64,000 bases of DNA, taken from assembly GCF_036345155.1 (NCBI RefSeq), contig NZ_CP107772.1, positions 2,976,001 to 3,040,000 on the forward strand, read 5' to 3'. This DNA is from Streptomyces sp. NBC_00582 (GTDB lineage Bacteria; Actinomycetota; Actinomycetes; Streptomycetales; Streptomycetaceae). This document shows positions 43,330-52,001 of this stretch, in pieces. Numbering within the stretch: position 1 is the stretch's first letter; the number at the start of each line of letters is the position of its first letter. A program made the translations under genes and the position numbers. Below the pieces are notes generated by a model. The model did not search any database, was not told the origin of the DNA, and worked only from the letters and a program-made list of their open reading frames with translations.

Positions 43330-44598
43330 GTGACCCTGTTGCCGCTCCCCACGAGCCCCGCCGCCACCTCCCCGCTCCCGCTCCCCGCGACCGCAGCCCC
43401 CTGCGCCACCACCGCGCCCCCGCTCCCCGCGACCGCATCCCCCTGCGCCACCGCCCCGCTCCCGCTCCCCGCGACCGCATCCCCGTGCGCCACCACCGCG
43501 CCCCCGCTCCCCGCGACCGCATCCCCGTGCGCCACCACCGCGCCCCCGCTCCCCGCGACCGCATCCCCGTGCGCCACCACCGCGCCCCCGCTCCCCGCGA
43601 CCGCAGCCCCCTGCGCCACCGCCCCCACGACCGCGGCCCCGTCACCGGGCGCGGTTCCCCGCCGCTTCCGGGTCTTCGCCCGGCATGCCGTGAGTCTGCT
43701 CCCCGTGCTGTACCTGGGCATCTGGGCGGCCGTCGACTGGCACGCCGTGCGCGACGGCACCGCCCGGCTGGCCGGTGCCGACCCCTGGTGGCTGCTCCTC
43801 GGCCTCGTCTTCACCTACCTCGGCTCGGTCGCCGCCGCCTGTGTCCGCCAGGGCGCGGTCCCCGACCGGCTGCCCCCGGGCCCGCTGGTGGCCTCGCAGA
43901 TCGCCGCGGGCGCCGCGAACCACGTCCTGCCCGCGAGCATCGGCGCCCACGCGGTGACCGTCCGCTTCCTCCAGCGCCGCAGCGTCCCGCTGCCCCGGGC
44001 CACTGCCTCCGTCGCCCTGTACTCCCTGGTCAGAGCGGTGGCGAAGACCCCGGTGGTGCTCGCCTTCCTGCTGCTCGCCCCGACCGCCGTACGCCCGGCC
44101 GCGCTCCTCCCGGACGGCCGGACGCTGCTGGGAGCGGTGGCCGGACTGCTGCTGGTCCCCGCCGGGGCCGCGCTGGTGCTGGCCCTGGTGCGGGCGGTGC
44201 GCGGCCCGGTCGTGGACTTCGTCCGGACGGCGCTCACGGACGCACGCCGGCTGCACACCCGCCCGAGCCGCTTCCTGCCGCTGTGGGGCGGGGCCGCCGC
44301 CGCCCCGCTGATCCAGGCGAGCGTGGTCGCCTCGGTGGGGAAGGCGCTCGACCTTCCCCTGTCCTGGCCCCAGCTGCTGTTCGCGTTCCTCGCCGCCAGC
44401 ACCGCCGCGGGCGCCGTCCCCGCCCCGGGCGGCATCGGCCCGGTGGACGCGGCCCTGGTCCTCACCCTGGCCGGCTACGGCACCCCGCTCGCCCTGGCCA
44501 CCGCGACCGTGATCGGCTACCGCACGCTGACGGTCTGGCTGCCGCTGCTGCCGGGGGTGCTGGTGCTGTCGGCGATGGTGCAGCGCAAACTGCTCTGA
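43330..44598 (+). CDS. LPG-synthase-like membrane protein (UPF0104) with repeat-expanded N-terminus
   Basis: 422 residues. From about 115 it is a UPF0104/LPG_synthase_TM protein with eight or so helices (VLYLGIWAAVDW, GAANHVLPASIGAHAVTVRFLQRR, AVPAPGGIGPVDAALVLTLAGYG), related to flippases and lipid-linked transport. Residues 15-100 are six imperfect repeats of PLPATASPCATTAP. GTG 43330 is 11 nt from GGAAGGA, whereas GTG 43323 is ideally spaced but out of frame with the membrane domain; read in that frame the repeats would be Arg/Pro-rich (APAPRDRIPVRHHR). A past indel, or a start further downstream, is possible, so the N-terminus is uncertain. Confidence 0.75.
   Translation: MTLLPLPTSPAATSPLPLPATAAPCATTAPPLPATASPCATAPLPLPATASPCATTAPPLPATASPCATTAPPLPATASPCATTAPPLPATAAPCATAPTTAAPSPGAVPRRFRVFARHAVSLLPVLYLGIWAAVDWHAVRDGTARLAGADPWWLLLGLVFTYLGSVAAACVRQGAVPDRLPPGPLVASQIAAGAANHVLPASIGAHAVTVRFLQRRSVPLPRATASVALYSLVRAVAKTPVVLAFLLLAPTAVRPAALLPDGRTLLGAVAGLLLVPAGAALVLALVRAVRGPVVDFVRTALTDARRLHTRPSRFLPLWGGAAAAPLIQASVVASVGKALDLPLSWPQLLFAFLAASTAAGAVPAPGGIGPVDAALVLTLAGYGTPLALATATVIGYRTLTVWLPLLPGVLVLSAMVQRKLL
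43372..43632. repeat. About six 39-45-bp tandem units in the LPG-synthase-like gene
   Basis: Six units with mostly 42-bp period encode PPLPATASPCATTA and variants; central copies are almost identical. Every unit is a multiple of three, so the downstream frame is kept whatever the copy number. Confidence 0.9.
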
Positions 44599-44604
44599 CC
44601 GGCG

Positions 44605-45012
44605 TCAGTCCGCGTCCGGCGCCAGTCGCAGCGAGACGCTGTTGATGCAGTAGCGCTGGTCGGTCGGCGTCGGATACCCCTCACCCTCGAACACATGCCC
44701 GAGGTGGGAACCGCAGCGGGCGCAGCGGACCTCGGTGCGGACCATCCCGTGCGTACGGTCCTCGATCAGCTCGACCGCGTCGGTGTCCTTCGGGTCGAAG
44801 AAGGACGGCCAGCCGCAGTGCGAGTCGAACTTGGTGGCGGAGGTGAACAGTTCGGCGCCGCACGCCCGGCAGGAGTAGACACCCTTGGTCTTGGTGTCGG
44901 TGTACTCACCGGTGAAGGCGGGCTCCGTCGCGGCCTGGCGCAGCACGGCGTACTCGGTCGGCGTCAGCTCCGCCCGCCACTGCTCGTCCTGCTTCTCGAC
45001 GTCGTACGACAC
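44605..45012 (-). CDS. msrB: Peptide methionine-(R)-sulfoxide reductase
   Basis: 135 residues, full MsrB: zinc cysteines C48xxC51 (SCRACG) and C97xxC100 (RCARCG), FDSHCGWPSF, HLGHVFEGEG and catalytic Cys122 in RYCINS. Repairs oxidised methionine in proteins. GTG at 45012 is 13 bp after murC, so the two are probably co-transcribed; the end is 6 bp from the convergent LPG-synthase-like gene. Confidence 0.97.
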   Translation of the reverse strand: MSYDVEKQDEQWRAELTPTEYAVLRQAATEPAFTGEYTDTKTKGVYSCRACGAELFTSATKFDSHCGWPSFFDPKDTDAVELIEDRTHGMVRTEVRCARCGSHLGHVFEGEGYPTPTDQRYCINSVSLRLAPDAD

Positions 45013-45025
45013 GATCCTCAGCCCC

Positions 45026-46411
45026 TCAACTCGACAGACGGTCCAGAATGCGCGGGCCCAGGTCGGTCACATCGCCCGCGCCCATGGTGAGAACGAGATC
45101 ACCGGGCTTCGCCATTCCCGCGACGACCTCGGGCACCTCGCCCTTGTCGTGCACGGCGGTCACGTCCGCGCCGGCCGCCCGGGCCGCGTCGATGATCAGC
45201 GCGCTGGTCACGCCGGGCACCGGGTCCTCGCGGGCCGGGTAGATGTCGAGGACCACGGAGGCGTCGGCCAGGGCCAGGGCCTCGCCCATCTCGGTGCCGA
45301 GCTCCTGGGTCCGGGAGAACAGGTGCGGCTGGAAGACGACCAGGATGCGGGCGTCGCCGGCCGCCGCGCGCATCGCCTCCAGGTCTGCGGTCATCTCGGT
45401 GGGGTGGTGGGCGTAGGAGTCGATCACCTGGACGCCCGCCGCCTCGCCCTTGAGCTGGAGCCGGCGCTTGACACCGGTGTACGCGGCGAGAGCCGGGGCG
45501 AGTTCCGCCGCCGGGACGCCGAGGGCGGCCCCCGCGGTCAGCGCGGCGACGGCGTTGAGCGCGTAGTGCCGGCCGGGGACGGACACCGTGAAGGTGAGCT
45601 CCTGCCCCTCCAGTACCACCGTCACCAGGCTCTTCAGCCCCTGCGGTACGACCGACAGCACCCGTACGTCGGCGTCCTCGGCCTCTCCGTACGTCACCAC
45701 CTTCACGCCCTGGACCCGCCGGGTCAGCTCCCGGGCGCCCGCCTGGTCGGCGGAGATCACCAGCGTGCCGCCGGGCACGATCTTCCCGGCGAAGGTCTCG
45801 AAGGACTCGTAGATCTCGTCCATCGACGCGTAGTTGGCGTGGTGGTCCAGCTCCACGTTGAGGACGATCGCGACCTCGGGGGTGTACTTGTGGAAACTGC
45901 GGTCCGATTCGTCCGCCTCGGCGACGAAGATCTCGCCCTCGCCGTGCAGCGCGTTGGAGCCGGGGGCGTCCAGGTCGCCGCCGATGGCGTACGACGGCTT
46001 CAGGCCCAGCTCGGAGAGCGAGACCGCCAGCATGGACGTGGTGGTGGTCTTGCCGTGCGTCCCCGCGACCGCGATCGGCCGCAGACCGTCCATCAGCGCG
46101 GCCAGGGCGTCCGACCGGTGCACCACCGGGATCCCCAGCTCGGCCGCGCGGGCCAGCTCCGGGTTGTCCTTCCGGATCGCCGAGGACACGACGACACAGC
46201 TCGCGTCGTCGGCGAGATGCTCGGCCGCGTGCCCGATGTGCACGGTCGCGCCGAGCGCCCGCAGCGCCGCCGCGGTCCCGGACTCCTTGGCGTCACTGCC
46301 CGCCACCTTCGCCCCGCGCTGAGCGAGGATCTTCGCGATCCCCGACATCCCGGCGCCGCCGATGCCGATGAAGTGCGGTCGGTCCATGGCGGGAGGAAGG
46401 CCGGCTGCCAT
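45026..46411 (-). CDS. murC: UDP-N-acetylmuramate-L-alanine ligase
   Basis: 461 residues: nucleotide-binding FIGIGGAGMSGIAKIL near 14, ATP site GTHGKTTTT at 117-125, DESDRSF, NVELDHHANY and YAHHPTEM. MurC adds L-alanine to UDP-MurNAc in peptidoglycan synthesis. Here it lies outside the division cluster, as is usual in Streptomyces. ATG at 46411 follows GGAG at 7 nt; an ATG at 46387 (MDRPHF) is possible. Confidence 0.97.
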   Translation of the reverse strand: MAAGLPPAMDRPHFIGIGGAGMSGIAKILAQRGAKVAGSDAKESGTAAALRALGATVHIGHAAEHLADDASCVVVSSAIRKDNPELARAAELGIPVVHRSDALAALMDGLRPIAVAGTHGKTTTTSMLAVSLSELGLKPSYAIGGDLDAPGSNALHGEGEIFVAEADESDRSFHKYTPEVAIVLNVELDHHANYASMDEIYESFETFAGKIVPGGTLVISADQAGARELTRRVQGVKVVTYGEAEDADVRVLSVVPQGLKSLVTVVLEGQELTFTVSVPGRHYALNAVAALTAGAALGVPAAELAPALAAYTGVKRRLQLKGEAAGVQVIDSYAHHPTEMTADLEAMRAAAGDARILVVFQPHLFSRTQELGTEMGEALALADASVVLDIYPAREDPVPGVTSALIIDAARAAGADVTAVHDKGEVPEVVAGMAKPGDLVLTMGAGDVTDLGPRILDRLSS

Positions 46412-46559
46412 GCGTGATCTCCAGGGGTGCGTACGACGGTGAACCGCCCCCACCCTATTGCGCAGGCGCCACTGGACCCATCCAGGGGCGCGGGACCGTA
46501 TCGATGTGCGGCTCCGCCGCGTGGGCGCGACCAGCCCCAAGGACGCCGCACCCGACCGG

Positions 46560-47033
46560 CTACGCCTTGCTGTGCGAGAAAAGCTTCAGCACCGGCACCC
46601 CCACCTTGTGCCGGGCCCGTGAAGCCCAGTCCCGATGGAAGAACTCCTCCACGTAGTGAGGATCGGTCAGCACGATCACCTCGTCCGCCCCCGCCTCCTC
46701 CACCAGGGACTTCAGTGCGTCCAACGGGTGATCCTCGACCAGCCGCCCCTGCGCCGAACTGCCGGCGGCGTGCAGCGCCTGCAAGGACACCTCCAGCGCT
46801 CTCTCCCCGAACCCCTTCGCCTCGTCGCCCTCAGGGGTCCGACGCTCCCGCGCCGCCTCGTCGAGCTCCCCGAGGGCGACGTCGTCGATGGCCCGCAGCA
46901 GGCGGTCCGCCTGGTCGCCGCGCGGCTGGAGCAGGACGTGGAACGCGACCGCCTCGTCCCCGTGCAGGGTGGTGACGAACTCCACGTCGGCGGAGGTAAG
47001 AGCCTTCTCGATCATCAGAACGCTTGTGAACAC
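46560..47033 (-). CDS. Conserved hypothetical protein, universal-stress-like
   Basis: 157 residues, no signal: MIEKALTSADVEFVTTLHGDE at the start, helical ALGELDEAARERRTPEGDE, and the end ADEVIVLTDPHYVEEFFHRDWASRARHKVG. The last part resembles the nucleotide-binding end of UspA-like proteins (degradation-to-surface strand IVLTDPH, then helix), but the fold is not certain. In some databases relatives carry a mistaken indole-glycerol-phosphate synthase label. GTG at 47033 has AAGGGG at 10-11 nt; ATG at 47015 may be used instead. Lies 150 bp upstream of murC on the same strand. Confidence 0.75.
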   Translation of the reverse strand: MFTSVLMIEKALTSADVEFVTTLHGDEAVAFHVLLQPRGDQADRLLRAIDDVALGELDEAARERRTPEGDEAKGFGERALEVSLQALHAAGSSAQGRLVEDHPLDALKSLVEEAGADEVIVLTDPHYVEEFFHRDWASRARHKVGVPVLKLFSHSKA

Positions 47034-47168
47034 CGGGCGCCGCCCCTTCTGCGGAAACCATCCTGCCCCGTGGTCCCACGGGGCGTGCGAGTCTTAGTGT
47101 GCCCACCGGAAGCCAAGCGGAACGGTGGGTTCCGCCGTTCTCGGGACCACCGGTACCACGGAACGATG

Positions 47169-47975
47169 TCAGGACCGCCGATAGCGGCCGAACAGGAACC
47201 CCCCCTCCTCCAGCAGGGACACCAGCGCGAACCGCCGCGGCACCGGGATCGAGGGCCCGCCCGCGATCCGCTGCGCGTCCCCCGCGGTGAGCATCGGGGA
47301 GACGGTCAGACAGAGCTCGTCCAGCACCCCGGCCGCGACGAACTGCCCCAGCAACCGGGGCCCGCCCTCGGTGAGCAGCCGGGTGTGCCCGCGTTCCGCG
47401 AGCGCCCGGACGGCCCGTGCGGGCTCCACGCCCATCCCGTCCCCGGCGATCACCACCCGAGCCCCCGCCTTCTCCGCGGCGGCCACCTTGTCGGGGGCGG
47501 CCGCGGCGCCGGTCAGCAGCAGGGTCGGCACCAGCGGCGAGGTGAACAGCGGCAGGGAGAAGTCCAGGTCCAGACTGGCGGTGACCACCGCGATCGCGGG
47601 GGCGGGCCCCTGCCCGGCCGCCTCCCGGCGCGCGGCGAACTCCGCCCGCTCGCGGGCCGGCCGGTACCCCTCCTGCCGTACCGTTTCCGCACCGACGACC
47701 ACCACGTCCGCCAGCCCCCGCAGCGTGCCGAAGATCCGCATGTCGGTCGCGGTGGAGATGGGCTGGGAGCGCCCGTCGTGCTGGGCTGCGCCGTCGAGTG
47801 TGGAGACCATGTTGGCCCGCAGCCAGGGCCGCGGCTCCCCGGGCGCGGACGCGGGGTAGGCGTAGGCCTCGGCGAGCTCGTCGAGGCTCCACTCCCGGTC
47901 CTCGGGCACCGCGGCGGACGTCGGGGCGGATGTCTGGTCGGGTGTCTGGTCGGTCACAGGGAACAGCCGTCGCAT
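47169..47975 (-). CDS. RibD C-terminal-type pyrimidine reductase
   Basis: 268 residues with only the reductase half of RibD: WLRANMVSTLDGAAQHDGRSQPIS, FGTLRGLADVVVVGAETVRQEGY, LLTEGGPRLLGQFVAAGVLDEL. Such proteins use NADPH to reduce a pyrimidine ring, as in riboflavin synthesis, though stand-alone copies may act in other pathways. ATG at 47975 gives MRRLFPV. Divergent from zapE with 37 bp between starts. Confidence 0.9.
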   Translation of the reverse strand: MRRLFPVTDQTPDQTSAPTSAAVPEDREWSLDELAEAYAYPASAPGEPRPWLRANMVSTLDGAAQHDGRSQPISTATDMRIFGTLRGLADVVVVGAETVRQEGYRPARERAEFAARREAAGQGPAPAIAVVTASLDLDFSLPLFTSPLVPTLLLTGAAAAPDKVAAAEKAGARVVIAGDGMGVEPARAVRALAERGHTRLLTEGGPRLLGQFVAAGVLDELCLTVSPMLTAGDAQRIAGGPSIPVPRRFALVSLLEEGGFLFGRYRRS

Positions 47976-48012
47976 GCCTCGCAGTCTGGCACGCGGATTA
48001 GCATGGGGAACC

Positions 48013-49119
48013 GTGTCGTCCTCCACCCCCGCCGCCCCTGTCGACGAAATAGCCGACGCGGCCCCGCTGTCCCTGTGCGCCCGCGAGCCGTTCGTCCCCG
48101 CGGACCGGCTGGTCGCCGAGATGGTGCCGCCGCCGCGGTTCGACTCGGTGCGCTTCAGCACGTATCTCCCGGACCCGAACCAGCCCAGCCAGACCGAGGC
48201 CGTGACGGTCCTGGAGTCCTTCGCGGGCGGACTCGGCGGGGCGCACGCCGTCGGCGGCGCCCGGCGGGGTTTCCTCGGCTTCGGCAGGGCGAAGGCGCCC
48301 AAGGCGCCGGCCGGTCCGCGCGGGGTCTACCTGGACGGCGGCTACGGCGTCGGCAAGACCCACCTGCTGGCCTCCCTGTGGCACGCCACGCCGGCCGAGC
48401 CCGCGCTGAAGGCGTTCGGCACCTTCGTGGAGCTGACCAATCTGGTGGGCGCCCTCGGCTTCCAGCAGACGGTCCGCACGCTCTCGGGCCACCGGCTGCT
48501 GTGCATCGACGAGTTCGAGCTGGACGACCCGGGCGACACCGTGCTCGTCTCGACCCTGCTCGGCAAGCTGGTCGAGGCGGGCGTGGCGCTGGCCGCGACC
48601 TCCAACACGCTGCCCGGCAAGCTCGGCGAGGGACGGTTCGCGGCCGTGGACTTCCTGCGCGAGATCCAGGGGCTGTCCGCGCACTTCCGCACCCTGCGCA
48701 TCGACGGCGAGGACTACCGCCACCGGGGGCTGCCCCAGGCGCCGGCGCCGTGTTCCGACGCACAGGTGACGAAGACGGCGTACGCCACCCCGGGCGCCTC
48801 GCTCGACGACTTCCCGCATCTGCTGGACCATCTCGCGAAGGTCCATCCCAGCCGTTACGGAGCGCTCACCGATGGCCTGAAGGCGGTGTGCCTCACGGAC
48901 GTCCAGCCGGTTCCCGACCAGTCGACGGCCCTGCGGCTGGTCGTCCTGGCCGACCGGCTCTACGACCGCGAGGTCCCGGTGCTGGCCTCCGGACTCCCCT
49001 TCGACCGGCTGTTCAGCGAGGAGATGCTGAACGGCGGCTACCGCAAGAAGTACTTCCGGGCGATCTCGCGGCTCACCGCGCTGGCCCGGGACGCGAAGCG
49101 GCTCACCGAAGCCGTCTAG
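48013..49119 (+). CDS. zapE: ZapE/AFG1-like cell division ATPase
   Basis: 368 residues: Walker A GGYGVGKTH near 108, Walker B LLCIDEFELDDPGD, sensor AATSNTLPGKLGEGRF and the C-terminal family block LPFDRLFSEEMLNGGYRKKYFRAISRL. ZapE-type AAA ATPases act on the Z-ring in proteobacteria; in actinobacteria the role is unproven. GTG at 48013 follows GGGGAA; the earlier in-frame codons overlap the divergent gene. Confidence 0.92.
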   Translation: MSSSTPAAPVDEIADAAPLSLCAREPFVPADRLVAEMVPPPRFDSVRFSTYLPDPNQPSQTEAVTVLESFAGGLGGAHAVGGARRGFLGFGRAKAPKAPAGPRGVYLDGGYGVGKTHLLASLWHATPAEPALKAFGTFVELTNLVGALGFQQTVRTLSGHRLLCIDEFELDDPGDTVLVSTLLGKLVEAGVALAATSNTLPGKLGEGRFAAVDFLREIQGLSAHFRTLRIDGEDYRHRGLPQAPAPCSDAQVTKTAYATPGASLDDFPHLLDHLAKVHPSRYGALTDGLKAVCLTDVQPVPDQSTALRLVVLADRLYDREVPVLASGLPFDRLFSEEMLNGGYRKKYFRAISRLTALARDAKRLTEAV

Positions 49120-49177
49120 AGGGAATTCACGCCACATCACCCTCGCTTTTGAGGCGCACTTCTTCTCGAAACGCCGA

Positions 49178-49209
49178 GTTAACCCTGCAAACAACTTTGC
49201 AGGGTTAAC
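49178..49209. promoter_or_regulatory. Perfect 14-bp inverted repeat between zapE and the carbonic anhydrase locus
   Basis: GTTAACCCTGCAAA - CAAC - TTTGCAGGGTTAAC is a perfect dyad, far less GC-rich than its surroundings and without a following T-run. It could terminate zapE or, more likely given its base composition and position 70 bp before the next gene, be an operator. Confidence 0.6.
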
Positions 49210-49279
49210 GTGTTTCTTGACCAGTCGTTGACCAACCATTGGTCCGGACTAGACGTGCGCGCAGCCGGAAGGGGGGCAC

Positions 49280-49687
49280 ATGTTCCGAGGTACGACGGCC
49301 CGGACCGCGCTCGCGCTCCTCGCCGCCGTTCTGCTCGCCCTCCCGTTCTTCGCACCCACGTCGCCCTTCGCACACGCGCACACCGTGCGTCAGGTCGAGG
49401 CCAAGACCAAGACCGGAATCAAGCCCTCTGGCAAACCCCTGCGCGACGAGTACGTCACCGTCCGCGACTGCGGCCACCCCGGCGGCCCGGCGGACCCCCT
49501 GCGTTCCCGCGACCGCCACCGCGTCACCGCCACCGCCGCCTCGGCCCCCCAGGAGCCCGAGCGCGCCCTGCTGGCGCTGGACCCGGCCGCCGCGCACCAA
49601 CCGGTCCGGCCGGCCGCACCCCATCACCGCACGTCGAGATCCTCGGCGGCCCACTCCCCGGCGGCACTCCAGGTGTTCCGCTGCTGA
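49280..49687 (+). CDS. Small secreted His-rich protein upstream of carbonic anhydrase
   Basis: 135 residues with a signal peptide (TARTALALLAAVLLALPFF, cut near FAHA-HT). The mature part is Arg/Ala/Pro/His-rich with two Cys (VRDCGHPGG and the C-terminal FRC) and scattered His; no family recognised. It lies 95 bp before the carbonic anhydrase and in the same direction, so it may be linked to it. The signal peptide and spacing support expression; the low complexity of the rest lowers certainty. Confidence 0.6.
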   Translation: MFRGTTARTALALLAAVLLALPFFAPTSPFAHAHTVRQVEAKTKTGIKPSGKPLRDEYVTVRDCGHPGGPADPLRSRDRHRVTATAASAPQEPERALLALDPAAAHQPVRPAAPHHRTSRSSAAHSPAALQVFRC

Positions 49688-49781
49688 CGCGGAGCAGAAC
49701 CGCAGTTCGCAGTTCCCCCACCTGTCCTGTGTCCAGCAGCCCGACGCGCCCCCACAGCGCGCCAGGAGGAGTCACCACGTC

Positions 49782-50363
49782 ATGCAGCCCCTCATCGACA
49801 ACGCCCGTACGTTCGGACAGCGCCCTGAGGAGTTCGCCAAGCTCGCCGAAGGCCAGTCCCCGCAGGTCCTGTTCATCACCTGCTCCGACTCGCGGGTCGT
49901 CCCCGCGCTGATCACGGGCGCCCGTCCCGGCGAGCTCTTCGAGCTGCGCACCGCGGGCAACATCGTCCCGCCGTACGGCTCCGAGCGTCCCACCGGCGAG
50001 GCCGCCACCATCGAGTACGCGGTGGAGGTCCTCGGCGTCCAGGACGTCGTCGTCTGCGGCCACTCGCACTGCGGCGCGGTCGGCGCGCTGGTGCGCGGCG
50101 ACGACCTCGACGCCGTCCCCGCCGTACGCGACTGGCTCGCGCACGCCGCGGACGAGCCGTCGGCCGCCGACCCCGCCGACCCGGCGGTCGCCCTCGCCGT
50201 CCAGAACCACGTCCTCGCCCAGTTGCTGCGGCTGCGCTCCTACCCCTGTGTGGAGAAGCGGCTCGCGGACGGCCGGCTGCGGGTGCGCGGCTGGTACTAC
50301 GAGGTGCACACCGGAGCGGTGCTCGAACACCGCGTGGCCACCGACGGCTTCGAAGCCCTGTGA
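49782..50363 (+). CDS. Beta-class carbonic anhydrase
   Basis: 193 residues: zinc ligands Cys34 and Asp36/Arg38 dyad (TCSDSR), His94 and Cys97 (GHSHCGA), plus LRTAGNIVPPYG. Interconverts CO2 and bicarbonate in the cytoplasm. ATG at 49782 lies 12 nt after AGGAGG. Its TGA overlaps the start of the SulP transporter (GTGA), a pairing that suggests the transporter moves bicarbonate and the enzyme equilibrates it. Confidence 0.96.
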   Translation: MQPLIDNARTFGQRPEEFAKLAEGQSPQVLFITCSDSRVVPALITGARPGELFELRTAGNIVPPYGSERPTGEAATIEYAVEVLGVQDVVVCGHSHCGAVGALVRGDDLDAVPAVRDWLAHAADEPSAADPADPAVALAVQNHVLAQLLRLRSYPCVEKRLADGRLRVRGWYYEVHTGAVLEHRVATDGFEAL

Positions 50364-51850
50364 GCGCCGCGATGACCCAGCCGAAGAACACCCGAATAGC
50401 CAGGTTCCCCCATCTGCGGCAGGACTTCGCCGCCTCGCTCGTCGTCTTCCTGGTCGCGCTCCCGCTGTGCGTGGGCGTGGCCGTGGCCTCCGGCGTGCCG
50501 GCCGAGCTGGGGCTCGTCACCGGCATCGTCGGAGGCATCGTCACCGGTCTGATGCGGGGCAGCTCCCTGCAGGTCTCCGGGCCCGCGGCCGGGCTCACCG
50601 TGCTGGTCTTCGAGGCGGTGCGGGAGTTCGGCCTGCCCGCCCTCGGAGTGATCGTCCTCGCCACGGGCGCCCTGCAGATCACCATGGGCGCCCTCAAGCT
50701 GGGCCGGTACTTCCGGGCCATCTCGATTTCCGTCGTCGAGGGCATGCTCGCCGGGATCGGCCTGGTGCTGATCGCCGGCCAGCTCTACTCGGTGGCCGGT
50801 GCCAAGGCCCCGGACTCCGGCCCGGAGAAGATCGCCGGGCTCCCCGGGGCGCTCGTGGACGCGTTCGGCAGCGCCGGCGCGTCGGCCTCGCTGGCACTGG
50901 GCGCCGGTACGGTCGCCGTCCTGGTGCTGTGGAAGCGGCTGCCGGCCAAGGCGCGCACGGTGCCCGGCCCGCTCGCCGCGGTGGGCCTCGCGACCCTCGC
51001 CGCCGTGCTGCTCGACCTGCCGGTGGCCACCGTCGAGGTGCGGGGTCTGCTCGGCTCCGTCCAGCCGCCGCCGCTGTCCGCCTTCGGCGAGCCGGCGAGC
51101 GTGGGGCTGCTCGGCACGATCGTCGCGTTCACCCTGATCGCGTCCGCCGAGTCGCTGTTCAGCGCGGCGGCCGTGGACCGGATGCACGACGGTCCGCGCA
51201 CCGAGTACGACCGGGAACTGGTCGCGCAGGGCGCGGGCAACGCGCTCTGCGGTGTGCTCGGCGCGCTGCCGATGACCGCGGTGATCGTGCGCAGCGCGGC
51301 CAACGTCCAGGCCGGCGCCCGTACGAAGGCGTCCCGGGTGCTGCACGGCGTCTGGCTGCTGCTGTTCGCGGCGCTGCTGCCCGGCCTGCTGGCCTACATC
51401 CCGATCCCGGCGCTGGCCGGTGTCCTCGTCCACGCCGGCGCCAAGCTGGTGCCGCTGCGCGCGATCGCGTCCCTGTGGCGCGAGCACCGCGGGGAGGCGC
51501 TGATCCTGGTCGTCACGGCCGTGTCGATCGTCGCGGTCAGCATGTTCGAGGGCGTCCTCATCGGACTGGCGCTCGCGGTGGTGAAGACGGCCTGGGAGGC
51601 CTCGCACATCCGGATGGAGATCGTCGACAAGGGCGCCGGCCCCGTCCAGGCGCACCTGTCGGGCAACGCGACCTTCCTGCGGCTGCCGAAGATCCTCGAC
51701 AGCCTGGAGGCCCTCCCGCAGGACCGCCCCGTCGAGCTGAACCTCAGCGGCCTGCACCACCTCGACCACGCCTGCCGCACCGCCCTGGAGACCTGGGCCC
51801 AGCAGCACAGCGCGGCCGGCACGGAACCGGTCCGGGTCACGGCGGGCTGA
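50360..51850 (+). CDS. SulP-family anion transporter (probable bicarbonate)
   Basis: 496 residues with 10-12 helices and the SulP motif GLVTGIVGGIVTGLMRGSSLQVSGPAAGLTV broken across helices 2-3; later TAVIVRSAANVQAGARTK, and a short C-terminal STAS-like region (VELNLSGLHHLDHACRTAL). Coupled by 4-bp overlap to the carbonic anhydrase, which favours bicarbonate over sulphate. Followed by a strong hairpin. Confidence 0.93.
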   Translation: MSAAMTQPKNTRIARFPHLRQDFAASLVVFLVALPLCVGVAVASGVPAELGLVTGIVGGIVTGLMRGSSLQVSGPAAGLTVLVFEAVREFGLPALGVIVLATGALQITMGALKLGRYFRAISISVVEGMLAGIGLVLIAGQLYSVAGAKAPDSGPEKIAGLPGALVDAFGSAGASASLALGAGTVAVLVLWKRLPAKARTVPGPLAAVGLATLAAVLLDLPVATVEVRGLLGSVQPPPLSAFGEPASVGLLGTIVAFTLIASAESLFSAAAVDRMHDGPRTEYDRELVAQGAGNALCGVLGALPMTAVIVRSAANVQAGARTKASRVLHGVWLLLFAALLPGLLAYIPIPALAGVLVHAGAKLVPLRAIASLWREHRGEALILVVTAVSIVAVSMFEGVLIGLALAVVKTAWEASHIRMEIVDKGAGPVQAHLSGNATFLRLPKILDSLEALPQDRPVELNLSGLHHLDHACRTALETWAQQHSAAGTEPVRVTAG

Positions 51851-51866
51851 GAGCCGAAGGAACCGT

Positions 51867-51906
51867 CGTCCGGTCCGGGGCCCGGGGCGTGGCCCCGGAC
51901 CGGACG
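51867..51906. terminator. Terminator hairpin after SulP gene
   Basis: Sixteen-bp perfect arms (51867-51882 and 51891-51906) with loop CGGGGCGT lie 17 bp after the SulP stop codon. Confidence 0.88.
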
Positions 51907-51908
51907 GC

Positions 51909-51944
51909 GGGCATACCGTTGCGGACAACGGGCATATCGTTGCA
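51909..51944. promoter_or_regulatory. Direct and inverted repeats upstream of the SPFH gene
   Basis: GGGCATACCGTTGC (51909-51922) and GGGCATATCGTTGC (51931-51944) are direct repeats 22 bp apart, two turns of DNA. Between and across them is the dyad CCGTTG-CGGA-CAACGG. The spacing suggests cooperative binding of a regulator near the SPFH promoter. Confidence 0.5.
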
Positions 51945-52001
51945 TATGCGGGCAGAGTGACCCTCTGTCCGGGAGAACGGCCCTCTCTCCAGGAGGTCGT
52001 C

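Noticed and set aside
49230..49260. DasR-like site (TTGGTCCGGACTAG) upstream of the secreted protein
   Set aside because: Only about 11 of 16 positions agree with the consensus I remember; too weak to annotate.
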